Assembly: GCA_963755815.1 (NCBI GenBank)
Contig: CAVWLF010000003.1
Coordinates: forward strand, 186,001-250,000
Direction: 5' to 3'
DNA length: 64,000 nucleotides
DNA from: Palsa-506 sp963755815
Lineage (GTDB): Bacteria; Actinomycetota; Actinomycetes; Streptosporangiales; Streptosporangiaceae
Below the pieces are notes generated by a model. The model saw nothing but the letters and a program-made list of their open reading frames with translations, had not been told where the DNA came from and searched no databases. The position numbers were made by a program, and so were the translations under genes. Each line of letters begins with the position of its first letter. Positions within the stretch are counted from its first letter, which is position 1. Below, piece after piece: positions 52,929 to 62,489 of this stretch.

Positions 52929-53796
52929 CCCGAGCCCGACGCGGCCCGGGGGTGGTATGAGAAGGCGGCCCAGGCCGACTGGATCAGGCATACGTTTCAG
53001 CGGCATGGCCCACCGGCCAGTAGCGGGCGCGACGACATAACCACCTCTTCTGCGCGGCGGCACCAACCGATCGCGTTGCCTGGAGATGCAGATCGGCGGC
53101 GATGCGCGCGTTGCAGATGTCGAGGCAGAATTACTGGCTGTGACCACCTCGTAGGGAGGCGCAGCGCCGGATCGCCGACTATTTGCGTCTTTCCCACAGG
53201 CGGGCGCCATCGCCGGATCAAGTACGGATCGACCCGTTCGGCGCGGCCCTCAGTACCGTCGCGCGGAGCCGTGCGGCACCCGTCGTGGCTGGTCCTGGCG
53301 CGGGCTCGCTGATGATCACGGACACTTCGGCAGTCGCCGGGCTCCTCAGCGCGGTCATCGTCATGGGCACTCGATCGTCCCGGTAGATGATCCCTTGTGA
53401 GGCGAGCCCCGGAGTGGACGGCATAGTCCCCTGGGACGGCCCACGCGACGCTGAGCCGGCTTGGGATCAGGACGGCAGGTGCACGGCTGGTTTCGCGAAT
53501 GCTGGTGGTCAGCGTGCCGGGTGCCCGGGTTTCTTCGTCGGCGGAGTAGGCGAGGAAGTCATCAACATTGCGGTGTAACAGCGTGGCGAGCTGGTGCAGT
53601 TCCTAGGGCCAGTGTGCGAGAGCGGCCTGCATGCCGCTGGTGCCGGCCTCGCGGGTGCGGTCCGATGCTGCCCTCCCTGAGGGGGTGAAGCTGGACTAGG
53701 TATGAGCGGCGCGTACGTCGTCCCAGCTCTCGTCGCGGTCGGGTGCTTTCCGCCGGCTTAAGCATCCGTGCAACGGGCGGGCAGGGCTGACGGTTT
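52929..53796. other. Gene-poor stretch with a possible TPR/Sel1 relic
   Basis: Right after the cupin stop the plus strand reads PEPDAARGWYEKAAQADW, which looks like a Sel1/TPR repeat unit from a longer, lost gene. The rest to 53796 has no convincing coding region on either strand; short frames are random. Confidence 0.35.
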
Positions 53797-56489
53797 TCAC
53801 CGGTCGGGTGCCGGGGTCAGGTTGTCTCTCCTGGTGCGGTGGTCGCGGAGGGTTTTCTGGACGCGGTGGGCGGCTGGGGCTTTGATGCGCTGGTAGATCG
53901 TGAGTGCCTGCTGGAGGTGCGCGGTGCCTTCTCTGGTGTGGCCGTCTTGGAGGTGGCAGCGGCCGATTCCTTCTAGGGCGCGTGCCTCCTCCAGTGGCAC
54001 GCCGAGTTCTCGGGCGATGGCCAGCGCCTGGGCATGGTAGTCACGGGCCTGCTGACGCGGCGCGAATCGGGACAGTTCGCCGAGGCTGTTGAGGACCTCT
54101 GCCTGGCCGTATTTGTCGCCGATACCTCGGACCAGCGCGAGGGCCCGCTGGCAGCTGGTGCTCGCGGCCGCAGAGTCGCCGGCTAGCTGCTGCGCAAGGC
54201 CGAGTTCATTGCGCGCGGACGCCTCCCCGGATATTTCGCCGATGTCATTGAACTGCTCGGCCGCCTGCTGATGGGTCGCGGCCGCGGCCGGATAGTCCCC
54301 TGCCAGGCGTTGCAGTATTCCCAGCTCGTTGAGGGCGAACGCGTGTCTGTAGCGGTCGCGGAGGTCATGGAATATGGCTAGCGCCTGCCGCTGGGTGACG
54401 GCAGCGTCTGTGTAGTTGCCGGTCAGCCGCTGAACGATACCCAGATTGATGAGGGCATCACCTTGGCCGGACAGGTGGTCGATATCGCGGAACAGTTCGA
54501 GTGCCTGCTGGTGGAAGGCGGCAGCGGCCGCATAGTCACCGGCCAGCCACTCGTGAGGCGCCGAGCTTCGTTGAGGACATCGCCCTGGCCACGCTGATCG
54601 CCGAGGTCGCGGAACAGGGCCAGGGCCTGGTGGTGGCAGGCATCGGCTGCCGGGTAGTTTCCGGTGATGCCGTGCAGGGTTCCCATGCCGTTGAGGCAGT
54701 CAGCCTGCCCGGACAGGTTGCCCAGATCACGGTAAAGCGCCATCGCCAGGTCTGTGTTCGCGGCGGATGCCGGGATGTTCCCGGCCATGCCCTGCACGCC
54801 GGCCAGCAGGGCCAGTGCCCGGGCATGCGCGGGCATGTCCCCGGTCTGGCGTGCCGCGTTCACGGCGATGCGGTGCAGGGTCTGAGCCTCGTCCCAGTAT
54901 CCGCGGACGTTAAGGAAGCTAGCCATCGCGGCGGGGATGGCGATGGCGTGCTCAACGTCCGCGGACGTGGCGTAGATGACGGCCGCGTGCAGGTTGGCGC
55001 GCTCGGCCTCCAGCCAGGCGAATGCCTGCTGGGGTGCGCGTATCGGCGGCGCGCAGGCGGGCGGCGGCCCGGGAGCGGGACGGCCTTGCGCAGTGATCCA
55101 GTCAGGGATGTGCTTGCTGGCGGCCAGCGCGGTATGCGCGTAGTAGCCCAGCAGTCGGCCAGTAGCGGAGGCCCGGGCGGATGGGTCATCGGCAGCGGTC
55201 AGAGCCCGGGCGTGCTCGCGGATCAGGTCATGCAGCCGGTAGCGGCCAGGGCCGGGCTCGGTGATCAGGTGCTGGCCGTACAACGCCTCCAGGTACCGGC
55301 GGGCGGTTGCCACGCTGGTACCCGTCAGCGCCGCGGCCGCGTACGCGTCGATATCGGGGCCCGGATGCAGGCCGAGCGCGCGGAACAGGCGCCGCTGCCC
55401 GGCGGTCAGGTCCCGGTACGACAGGCCGAATGCGGCCGCGACCGACAGGTTCTCGGTCTGCATCAGCTCCAGCCGGTCCCGGGCCGCCGCAAGGTCCGCC
55501 GCCAGGCCCTCCGCGGTCCAGGCCGGGTGATGGTACAGCTGGCGGCCGAGCATCCCGATCGCCAGCGGCAGGTATCCGCACAGGCGAGTGATCTCGCCCA
55601 CGGCGGCATCCCCGGCGCGCACGCCGGGCCGCCCGGCGAGCCTGGCCAGGAGGGCCGCCGCATCACCGGGAGACATGGTGTCGAGGCTGATCACCGCAGC
55701 GTCTTCGAGCGCGGCCAGCCGCCGGCGGCTGGTCACCAGGACCAAGCTGGCCGCCGCGCCCGGCAGCAGCGGAGTGACCTGCTCATGCCCGGCCGCATCA
55801 TCCAGCAGCAGCAGGATCTTCTTCCCCGTCAGGTAGTCACGCCAGACTGCGGCCCTGGCCTCCAGGCCGGGCGGGATCTGCGCCGCGCCGACCCCGGCCA
55901 TCAGCAGCAGGCTGGCCAGCGCATCCGCCGGATCCACCGGCCGCTGCCCGGGCGTGTGGCCGTGCAGCGGCAGGAACACCTGCCCATCGGGGAACCCTGG
56001 CGCGAGCTGGTGCGCGGCATGCACTGCGAAGGTGGTCTTGCCGATCCCGGCCATCCCGCCGATCGCGTGGATCCCCACCACCCCGCCGCCAGCAGCGGCG
56101 TCCGCCACCGCGGCGGTCAGCTGGGCCAGTTCGCTTTCGCGGCCGGTGAAGCTGGCGATATCACGCGGCAGCGTCCGCGTCGCCGCCGCGGAAGCGCCCG
56201 CCGCCCCGTCCGCCGCCGCGGCGTCCCGGGCAGCCAGCACGTCGGCCGCCGGGGCGCGCCCGCGCGCCGCCGCCACGAACGCCGCCTGCACCGGGGCCGC
56301 CAGGCCTAGCGCGTCAGCCAGGAGCCCGGCGGTGTCTTTGCGGGCTGTCCGGTGAACACCCCGTTCCAGATCGCTGACCGACCGCGGGGAAAGGCCCGCC
56401 ACTTCCGCCAGCTCCTCCTGCGTCAGCCGCACCTCACTACGCAGCAGCCGCAGCAATTCGGCGAAACTCAGCGCAGGCTGCTCGGCCAC
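53797..56489 (-). pseudogene. XRE-type NB-ARC-TPR regulator with a frame break near 54.56 kb
   Basis: ATG 56489 starts MAEQPALSFAELLRLLRSEVRLTQEELAEVAGLSPRSVSDLERGV, an XRE helix-turn-helix. An NB-ARC-type ATPase follows (AIGGMAGIGKTTFAVHAAHQL, KKILLLLDDA), then TPR repeats (TGNYPAADACHHQALALFRDLGDQ). After GDVLNEARRL at about 54560 the frame is off by two. The TPRs continue as WLAGDYAAAAAFHQQALELF down to LRDHRTRRDNLTPAPDR, stop at 53797. Two extra bases, one in GAAGCTC and one in CCTCACG, would restore NELGAHEWLAGDY, the exact repeat pattern. The corrected length is about 896 residues, normal for this regulator type. Confidence 0.75.
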
Positions 56490-56981
56490 CGCCCCAACGT
56501 CCCTTCACCAGCCCGCTGCCCGCAGCCCCCAGCCCATTCCGGTAAAAGGCCGGCCACGGCAAGGACACAGTCCCGCTACCAGAGCCTAGAGCAAGCCAGA
56601 AATCAGCACGATGCCTGCTCACAGCCAATCGGACGGCGTACAGCAGTCGGCTGCGAGTAGAGAACTAGGCGAGGCACCATCGGCTAGGACGAGCGCAGCC
56701 CGCGCTCACACGACCTGCGCCGGTGGCGCCATGTCAGGCAGCAGGAAACGGCGCCTGCTTTCTCCCCGCAGCGCAATCAGGTGGGCTGTCGCGTGGGCCG
56801 GCGCGTGTGGTGATCGTCCACGCTGCTGGCGACAGTGGAGGAACCGCGGCGATACCAGCCAGCTGACACCGCTGACCACTGACCCGAGACCATCCGCACC
56901 CAGCGTCCGCACATACGACGAGACTCAGCGCCCACCAGGCCAGCCAGCCCGTCAAGGACAGCAAAAGAGAGATGAATCACC
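56490..56981. other. Gene-poor stretch
   Basis: About 490 bases between the NB-ARC gene and a small ORF. The available frames are Ser/Arg/Ala-rich without similarity that I can recognise, so I leave it unannotated apart from the promoter that should lie near 56500. Confidence 0.4.
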
Positions 56982-57170
56982 ATGCACTCCCTCTATCAGC
57001 TCGCCAATGAACTGAACCGTGAAAGGCTGGCGCACGCCGAGCAGCAGCGCCCCGCACGGCAGCGGCTTGCTGCTCGCAAGGCATCACTACGCGCCGACCG
57101 GATCGCGCGGCGCACGCGCCGCCGCGCGGCCCGGAAAGCCGCGCGCCTGCGGACCGAACCCGAGCGGTGA
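56982..57170 (+). CDS. Small basic protein of unknown function
   Basis: The 62-residue frame MHSLYQLANELNRERLAHAE begins after AAGAGAG and continues as an Arg/Ala-rich helix to RTEPER. The pattern MH-x5-LA-x-E-x-L-x-x-AE-x-x-R is also seen in another small protein at 60734-60961. It is probably alpha-helical and nucleic-acid- or membrane-surface-binding; no function is known. Confidence 0.55.
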   Translation: MHSLYQLANELNRERLAHAEQQRPARQRLAARKASLRADRIARRTRRRAARKAARLRTEPER

Positions 57171-57998
57171 CATGCCCCCTTACCCCCCCGGCCCGGCCGG
57201 GCCTGCCGCTCTCGCGTAATTGCCGCCATTTTTGGCGCAGTACCGCAGTGGCTCCGGCGGCACCGGCTCCCGTCTGCACTGATTGCGGCAGCTGCCGCAG
57301 TGTTCCTCGACCGGGCGCTGGCAGCTCCATGCCAACCCCAGCGAGCCCAGCGTGGCTGACCAGGCGGCATGGAAGCCGACTGATCCAGTCGAAGTCGGGA
57401 CCATCTCCATCACCGGCAACACCGCAACGCTTGTTCCGGAAACCAACCCCGCAGAACGGGTCGGAAACTTCGGTCTACACCTTCGAGCTGTTCCGCGGCC
57501 AGCTCCCTGGCACCTGCTATCCGGCGCGGAGTGGGACACGACTCGTCCATGGCGGCAGCTGAGCTGAGCACTACCCAGGCCCGGCGCCGCTGACACCACG
57601 ATCCCTGCCCAAGCCCGTGGCGCCCGCCCGCTTGCCTTGCCGCCGCCGAAGGCTGAGGGCTGAATCCCCGGGCAGGCTCATCCACCGCACGCTCCACCCG
57701 ACCGGACTTACAGATACCTGCTGGCTTACCTTCCAGCGATCATGGGAGTGCGCAGATTAGCCAAATCTGCGCACGGTAGCCAGCCACGGAGGAGAGCTGG
57801 GATCTGTGCCAGAACGGCGGATCTGGCGCGCTCGCGCCCCGGGCCAGCGGTCACGATCCGTCACATTCTGACCTCACTGGGCGGCTGAGGGGGAGATCCC
57901 GGGGGCTGCCGAAATAGTCGTCCCGCCGGGGCTCCTTGGCAGCCGAGGGCTCTGGCGATCGCCCGGTCGGCATTGCATGTGCGGATGTTCCGTTCTTC
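57171..57998. other. Gene-poor stretch
   Basis: About 830 bases with no gene I can support. A plus-strand frame at about 57340-57560 reads like coding sequence in places (TISITGNTATLVPETNPAE) but shows no family match and no ribosome site. It may be a gene relic. Confidence 0.35.
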
Positions 57999-58460
57999 CT
58001 ACGACAGGGCACCCTCGGACGCATAGGACAGTATGCGCTCGGCCTTGACCCGGATCCACGCCGCGATCCAGTCGCCGGTAACGGCGGCGCGGACATCGGC
58101 CGGGACCTCGGAGACGGGGGCGATGTCAGCTGGCCCTTCGATGAGCACCACGGCGTGCCTCTCGCGGTCACCTTCGGTGACCGTCAGGGTCAGCCAGGGT
58201 TCGCGGCGCACGTTGCGCTCCCGTACCGATCCGGCCACGGTGGGCAGCCAGAAGGCCGTCCCGCGCCGGATGAAGGAGGACATGGCGGCATGGGGGCGGC
58301 CATCGGGACGGCTGGACCCGATGACCGCGAAAGCGCGGCGGCCGAGGTAGTCCGCGAGCTGGCCGCCGTTGAGCCGCCGCTCGGGCGGGTAGGAGCGGGC
58401 GGTGGCGGCAGTCGCCCGGGCGAAGGACTGGTCCTGCAGCGTTGCGAGTACATCAGTCAT
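57999..58460 (-). CDS. Pyridoxamine 5'-phosphate oxidase-like split-barrel protein
   Basis: The 153-residue protein has RRLNGGQLADYLGRRAFAVIGSSRPDGRPHAAMSSFIRRGTAFWLPT and SVRERNVRREPWLTLTVTEGDRERHAVVLIEG, a typical small FMN/F420-binding split-barrel. The N-terminal segment (QSFARATAATARSYPPERRL) is helical. ATG 58460 is used. It stands alone. Confidence 0.82.
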   Translation of the reverse strand: MTDVLATLQDQSFARATAATARSYPPERRLNGGQLADYLGRRAFAVIGSSRPDGRPHAAMSSFIRRGTAFWLPTVAGSVRERNVRREPWLTLTVTEGDRERHAVVLIEGPADIAPVSEVPADVRAAVTGDWIAAWIRVKAERILSYASEGALS

Positions 58461-58761
58461 GCCGCTGTTCTACGGGACGCCCGGCTCGGGGTCCAGGTCC
58501 CGCGACACTGAATGCGGCCAAAGTAGTGCGTTAGGCTGCGCGAGCCGCGGCGCATAGTTATGCGGACTCATCGGTTCGGTGGGATGGCAGAACCTGGATG
58601 AGCCGGTGCGCGGCGAACGGCTGGCTGTGTACGCCGGGCCGCCGGTTTGTGTGCGCATGGCACCCTGGCGGGTGTGCTGGGAGGCCAGCCTGGAAGGGCG
58701 ACGGCTTTGCGGGGCCGATGCGCGATGATAGCGGTGTGGTCAGGGTGGATGGGCAGTCGTA
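58461..58761. other. Intergenic stretch, no gene seen
   Basis: About 300 bases between divergent genes (the split-barrel protein and the MFS gene). Promoters are expected here; I found no further coding frame or clear dyad. Confidence 0.4.
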
Positions 58762-60021
58762 GTGCGCTGCTGGTTCGCCGAGTTCATCGCGCCATCGCGC
58801 CTTGGCCGTAGTTTCCGCTGGCTGCTGGCTTCGTCGTGGGTGACGAATCTCGGCGACGGGATCACTTTGGCGGCCGGCCCGCTGCTGGTGGCCTCCCGGA
58901 CTCACGATCCGCTGGCGGTGGCGATGGCCGCGCTCCTGCAGCGGCTGCCCTGGCTGCTGTTCGGCCTGTATGCCGGCGTGGTCGCCGACCGGCTCAACCG
59001 GCGCGCCATTGTCATCACCACCGGCCTGGTGCGCGCGGCGATCCTGCTGCTGCTGACAGCAGCGATCCTGACCCGCCGCGCCGATGTCGCGGTGATCCTG
59101 GCCGCGCTGTTCCTGTTCGGGGTGAACGAGACCTTCGGCGATACCACGACCACCACCTTGCTACCGATGCTCGTCGGCAAGCCTGACCTGGGTATCGCGA
59201 ACTCACGCGCCCTGACCGGCGTGATCGTGTGGAACCAGCTGGCGGGCCCGCCGATCGGCGCCGTGCTGTTCGCGGCCGGGATGGCGCTGCCGTTCGCCAG
59301 CGAGACCGTGTGCGTGCTGGCCGGCGTGCTGCTGTTCTGGCAGGTGCGGCTGCCGGCGCACGGCGCCCGCGGACAGCATGCCCGGGTGCGCGAGGACATC
59401 CGCGAAGGATGGCGCTGGCTGTGGGCACACGCTGCGGTGCGGACGCTAGCGATCACGATCTTCACGTTCAACATCGCATTCGGCGCCGCCTGGTCGGTGC
59501 TGGTCCTGTACGCACGCGAGCGGCTGGGTATGGGCGAGCTCGGCTTCGGGCTGATCACCACCGCGATGGCGGCGGGCGGCCTGATCGGCGCTGTGTGCTA
59601 CGGCTGGCTCGAGCGGCATGTAAGGCTGGGCGTCATCATGCGCGGCGGGCTGATCATCGAGACGCTGACCTACCTTGCGCTCGCGCTGGCCCGCTGGGCC
59701 TGGCTCGCGCTGATCGTCTTCGCGATCCTCGGCGCGCACGCGTTCATCTGGGCAACGACATCCGCAGCCGTGCGGCAACGGGCCGTGCCCGCCCGGTTCC
59801 AGGGCCGCGTCGGCAGCGTCTACCTCATCGGCGTTGTCGGCGGCATCGTGATCGGGTCCGCGCTGGGCGGATTGGTCGCCTCGGTGTGGGGCATCACCGC
59901 ACCCTTCTGGTTCGCCTTCGCCGGATCGGTCATCATCCTCGCGGCGATCTGGCGTTCGCTGCTGCAAATCGCACACGCCGACGAGCACGCCCGGGAAAGC
60001 TCCCCCGCTGACCGTGCCTGA
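58762..60021 (+). CDS. MFS transporter (MFS_3/enterobactin-exporter-like, 12 TM)
   Basis: The 419-residue protein has GRSFRWLLASSWVTNLGDGITLAAGPLLVAS, AMAALLQRLPWLLFGLYAGVVADRLNRR (motif A), LFLFGVNETFGDTTTTTLLPMLV and GSVYLIGVVGGIVIGSALGGLVA. These mark the MFS_3 group that exports siderophores or macrolides. The start is GTG 58762. The gene end overlaps an integrase relic. Confidence 0.9.
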   Translation: MRCWFAEFIAPSRLGRSFRWLLASSWVTNLGDGITLAAGPLLVASRTHDPLAVAMAALLQRLPWLLFGLYAGVVADRLNRRAIVITTGLVRAAILLLLTAAILTRRADVAVILAALFLFGVNETFGDTTTTTLLPMLVGKPDLGIANSRALTGVIVWNQLAGPPIGAVLFAAGMALPFASETVCVLAGVLLFWQVRLPAHGARGQHARVREDIREGWRWLWAHAAVRTLAITIFTFNIAFGAAWSVLVLYARERLGMGELGFGLITTAMAAGGLIGAVCYGWLERHVRLGVIMRGGLIIETLTYLALALARWAWLALIVFAILGAHAFIWATTSAAVRQRAVPARFQGRVGSVYLIGVVGGIVIGSALGGLVASVWGITAPFWFAFAGSVIILAAIWRSLLQIAHADEHARESSPADRA

Positions 60022-60300
60022 GCTACGCGTCCCGCCGGCCGAGGCGGAGATCGAGCTGCTGTTCGCCGGTTGGCGCGAGGAACTGGCCACCCGCCGCAAG
60101 TTCGTCCCGGCCGCGCGGAACTACGAGGCCGCGCGGCTGGAGGCCGACGTGGGCCTGCGGGTTAACGAGATCCGCATGCTCGACCTGGACGACGTGCGCT
60201 GGGATCTGGGCCGGTTCGGCAAGCTGAGCGTCCGCCACGGCAAGGGCGCACGACGCCGCGGCCCCAGGCCGCGGCTGGTGCCGCTGATCAACGGCGCTGA
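60014..60300 (+). pseudogene. Tyrosine recombinase (integrase) remnant
   Basis: From GTG 60014 the frame reads FAGWREELATRRKFVPAARNYEAA, typical of the N-terminal SAM-like domain, joined directly to EADVGLRVNEIRMLDLDDVRW, the box I region with the catalytic Arg, then VRHGKGARRRGPRPRLVPLI. The central and C-terminal parts, including the HxxR box and Tyr, are missing; the frame runs into the RidA gene. It must be inactive. It suggests a former integrative element here. Confidence 0.7.
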
Positions 60301-60302
60301 CC

Positions 60303-60680
60303 TCAGCCCACCACCACATCCATCTCGACCGCCGCGCCCAGCGGCAGGGCGGCCACGCCGATCGCGGTGCGGGCCGGGTAGGGCTCGGCGAAGTGCCTGC
60401 GGTACGCCTCGTTCATCGCGCCGAACTGCGACATGTCGTTCAGGTAGACCCCGACCCGGATCACGTCGTCCAGGTCCTTGCCGATCGCCGCCAGAGTCGC
60501 CGCGATGTTGCGCAGGATCTGGTCGGCCTGCTGGGCGACGTCGCCGTCGACCAGCTCGCCGGTGGCCGGGTCCTGGGCCACCTGCCCGGACAGGAAAAGC
60601 AGCCCGCCGCCGCGCACGGCCACCGAGAACGGCAGGCCCGATGGTGGCAGCTGGTCACTGGTAACGGCGTCACGTGTCAT
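60303..60680 (-). CDS. RidA-family (YjgF/YER057c) enamine/imine deaminase-like protein
   Basis: The 125-residue protein has LPFSVAVRGGGLLFLSGQVAQDP, QILRNIAATLAAIGKDLDDVIRVGVYLNDMSQFGAMNEAY and RTAIGVAALPLGAAVEMDVVV, where the Arg is the RidA active-site residue. RidA removes reactive 2-aminoacrylate. It is read from ATG 60680. Confidence 0.92.
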   Translation of the reverse strand: MTRDAVTSDQLPPSGLPFSVAVRGGGLLFLSGQVAQDPATGELVDGDVAQQADQILRNIAATLAAIGKDLDDVIRVGVYLNDMSQFGAMNEAYRRHFAEPYPARTAIGVAALPLGAAVEMDVVVG

Positions 60681-60733
60681 AGCCGGTGAGGTCCTTTCCC
60701 TTATGTGCTGAGCCGTTGGATTCTTCGCCAGGA

Positions 60734-60961
60734 CTACCGGGATCCCTCTACCCGGCCGTCCGCGGCCGGCGTGACCGGGATCCTGGATCCCCGGCGGGAC
60801 CCGGGCTGCTGCGCTGCCAGCCGGGTTGACCGCCTCAGGTGAGCTGCCAGCCGACGCCGCTGGGTGTGGCGGGCTTCACGGGCCCGCCGCGCCTCACCGG
60901 CCTCGGTAATCAGATCCTGGGTGTGCTCGGCGGCGAGCCGCCGCAGGATGTCTGGATGCAC
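60734..60961 (-). CDS. Small basic protein of unknown function
   Basis: The 75-residue frame starts VHPDILRRLAAEHTQDLITEAGEARRAREARHTQRRRLAAH. A perfect GAGGAGG lies 5 bases before GTG 60961, so translation is likely. It is Arg-rich and helical and resembles the small ORF at 56982-57170 in its first 30 residues. The gene lies between RidA and the sigma factor gene, on the same strand as the sigma factor gene; small HPD-type proteins of this kind often accompany such sigma factors in actinobacteria (inference). Confidence 0.65.
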   Translation of the reverse strand: MHPDILRRLAAEHTQDLITEAGEARRAREARHTQRRRLAAHLRRSTRLAAQQPGSRRGSRIPVTPAADGRVEGSR

Positions 60962-61222
60962 GGTGTCCTCCTCGCGGGGGTCGATCTTCGTTAACCGGTA
61001 TCGAGCTGGCGTAGCGAATCGGGGTTCGGCCCACGCTGGAACGGCCATTGGCGATAGCGGGCCGGGAGCCGCCGGGTTACCGCCTGTGACCGCCGCTCCG
61101 CCTGCTGCCTGCGTGCCGCCCGCCGCGGCTGCTGGGCCGGGGATCTTGCTGAGGCTCTGGTATTCGAGGGCGCATTCCCCGGCCAGGATCGCTGCTGCTC
61201 ACTATCGTTGCTCCAAGTCTGG

Positions 61223-62236
61223 TCACCGGGCCGGGAGCGATCGCGGTAGCCCGAACCACGGCAGCACGCTGGCCTCGAAGCGGGTCATGCCGCAGATCCG
61301 GTCGCCGGCCAGGGTGAGCACGTAGAAGCCAGTCGCGTGGCGGATTCCGGCCGGCAGGTGCAGGTATGCCCCGAACGCGGGCTGGCTGTTGGCTCGGGTC
61401 GGCACGAGGTCGAACCTCCGGCCCGCGCCGAACTGGCGGGCCCAGTAGCGGGCCACGGCGTCACGGCCCTCGTATCCGAATGGCTCCGGAGGCATAGCGA
61501 TGAAGACGTCGTCGGTCAGCAGGGCCACCAGCGCGCCGAGATCGGCCGACTCCCACGCCCGGGCGAACATGGCCACGATCGCGTCCTCGGCGGGCGAGCC
61601 TGCGGCGGGCGGCGGCTGGTGGCCGGCGGCCGACTGCTGGCGGCGCTGCAGGCTAGCGCGGGCTCGTTTGAGGGCGCTGTTGACCGATTCGATGGTCACC
61701 TCCAGCATGCTGGCTACCTCGCTGGCGTGGAATCCGAGGACGTCGCGCAGGATGAGGACGGCGAGCTGGCGCGGAGGTAGCAGCTGCAGGGCGGTGACGA
61801 AGGCCAGCGAGATGGCTTCGGTCTGCTCGTAGCGGGCCTCCAGCCCGAGCGGCCGGTCGGCGGCGCCCTCAAGGAACGCGTCAGGAAACGGCTGCAGCCA
61901 GACGGGCTCGTCGCGCGGCGTCGGCACGGGCGCTTCGAACTGCGACATATCCCACTCCCTGACCGGGTGCCGGCTCGCCGCGCGGCGCGCGTTGAGGCAC
62001 CGGTTGGTAGCGATCTTGTACAGCCAGGTGCGCAGCGACGCGCGTTCCTCGGTGAACCCGCCGATGCCTTGCCAGGCGGCCAGCATCGTCTCCTGGACGG
62101 CGTCCTCGGCGTCATGGACGGATCCGAGCATCCGGTAGCAGTGCACCTGCAGCTCCCGCCGGTGGGACTCGGCCAGCTCCCGGAACGCCTCTCCATCCCC
62201 GGCCCGCGCCCGTGACAGAAGATCGGCTGTCACCAT
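61223..62236 (-). CDS. ECF-type RNA polymerase sigma factor with C-terminal SnoaL-like domain (SigG/SigJ type)
   Basis: The 337-residue protein has sigma region 2 (FRELAESHRRELQVHCYRMLGSVHDAEDAVQETMLAAWQGIGGF), region 4 (LQLLPPRQLAVLILRDVLGFHASEVASMLEVTIESVNSALKRARASLQ) and a C-terminal SnoaL-like domain (SADLGALVALLTDDVFIAMPPEPFGYEGRDAVARYWARQF). Such ECF sigma factors lack an adjacent anti-sigma gene because the tail regulates activity. ATG 62236 follows AAGGAG by 6 bases. A large nested palindrome lies upstream. Confidence 0.93.
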   Translation of the reverse strand: MVTADLLSRARAGDGEAFRELAESHRRELQVHCYRMLGSVHDAEDAVQETMLAAWQGIGGFTEERASLRTWLYKIATNRCLNARRAASRHPVREWDMSQFEAPVPTPRDEPVWLQPFPDAFLEGAADRPLGLEARYEQTEAISLAFVTALQLLPPRQLAVLILRDVLGFHASEVASMLEVTIESVNSALKRARASLQRRQQSAAGHQPPPAAGSPAEDAIVAMFARAWESADLGALVALLTDDVFIAMPPEPFGYEGRDAVARYWARQFGAGRRFDLVPTRANSQPAFGAYLHLPAGIRHATGFYVLTLAGDRICGMTRFEASVLPWFGLPRSLPAR

Positions 62237-62281
62237 CCCGCGCTCCTTCCTTCCGCACCACGTCGTACCTCTGCCCGGTAT

Positions 62282-62346
62282 ATACACCGCCCACGGCGCG
62301 AACTGGGCGGCTCGCGGGCGCCCAGTTTCCCGGTCCCGCGGTGTAT
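62282..62346. promoter_or_regulatory. Nested inverted repeats upstream of the sigma factor gene
   Basis: Outer arms ATACACCGC (62282-62290) and GCGGTGTAT (62338-62346) are perfect complements. Inside them AACTGGGCG (62301-62309) and CGCCCAGTT (62319-62327) form a second perfect 9-bp dyad. Both share a centre near 62314. They lie 46 bases upstream of the sigma gene start and in the divergent region to the MFS gene at 62490. An operator or autoregulatory site is plausible. Confidence 0.7.
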
Positions 62347-62489
62347 GCACTACCGACCGCCCGGACGATCCGCCCACCGGATCGTGCCGCAGCAGCCGGA
62401 AACGACCCTGGAAGGTTGACGATGGACTGGTCCGCACCGGCCGGGCGCGCGGCGTCCGCCGTTCTCGATCGCCGCGGCCGCGGGCGCTG

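Noticed and set aside
56611..57015. 134-residue plus-strand open frame
   Set aside because: Compositionally random, no ribosome site, and overlaps the better-supported small ORF at 56982.
57283..57567. Plus-strand open frame with partly protein-like sequence
   Set aside because: No recognisable family and no start signal; mentioned only as a possible relic.
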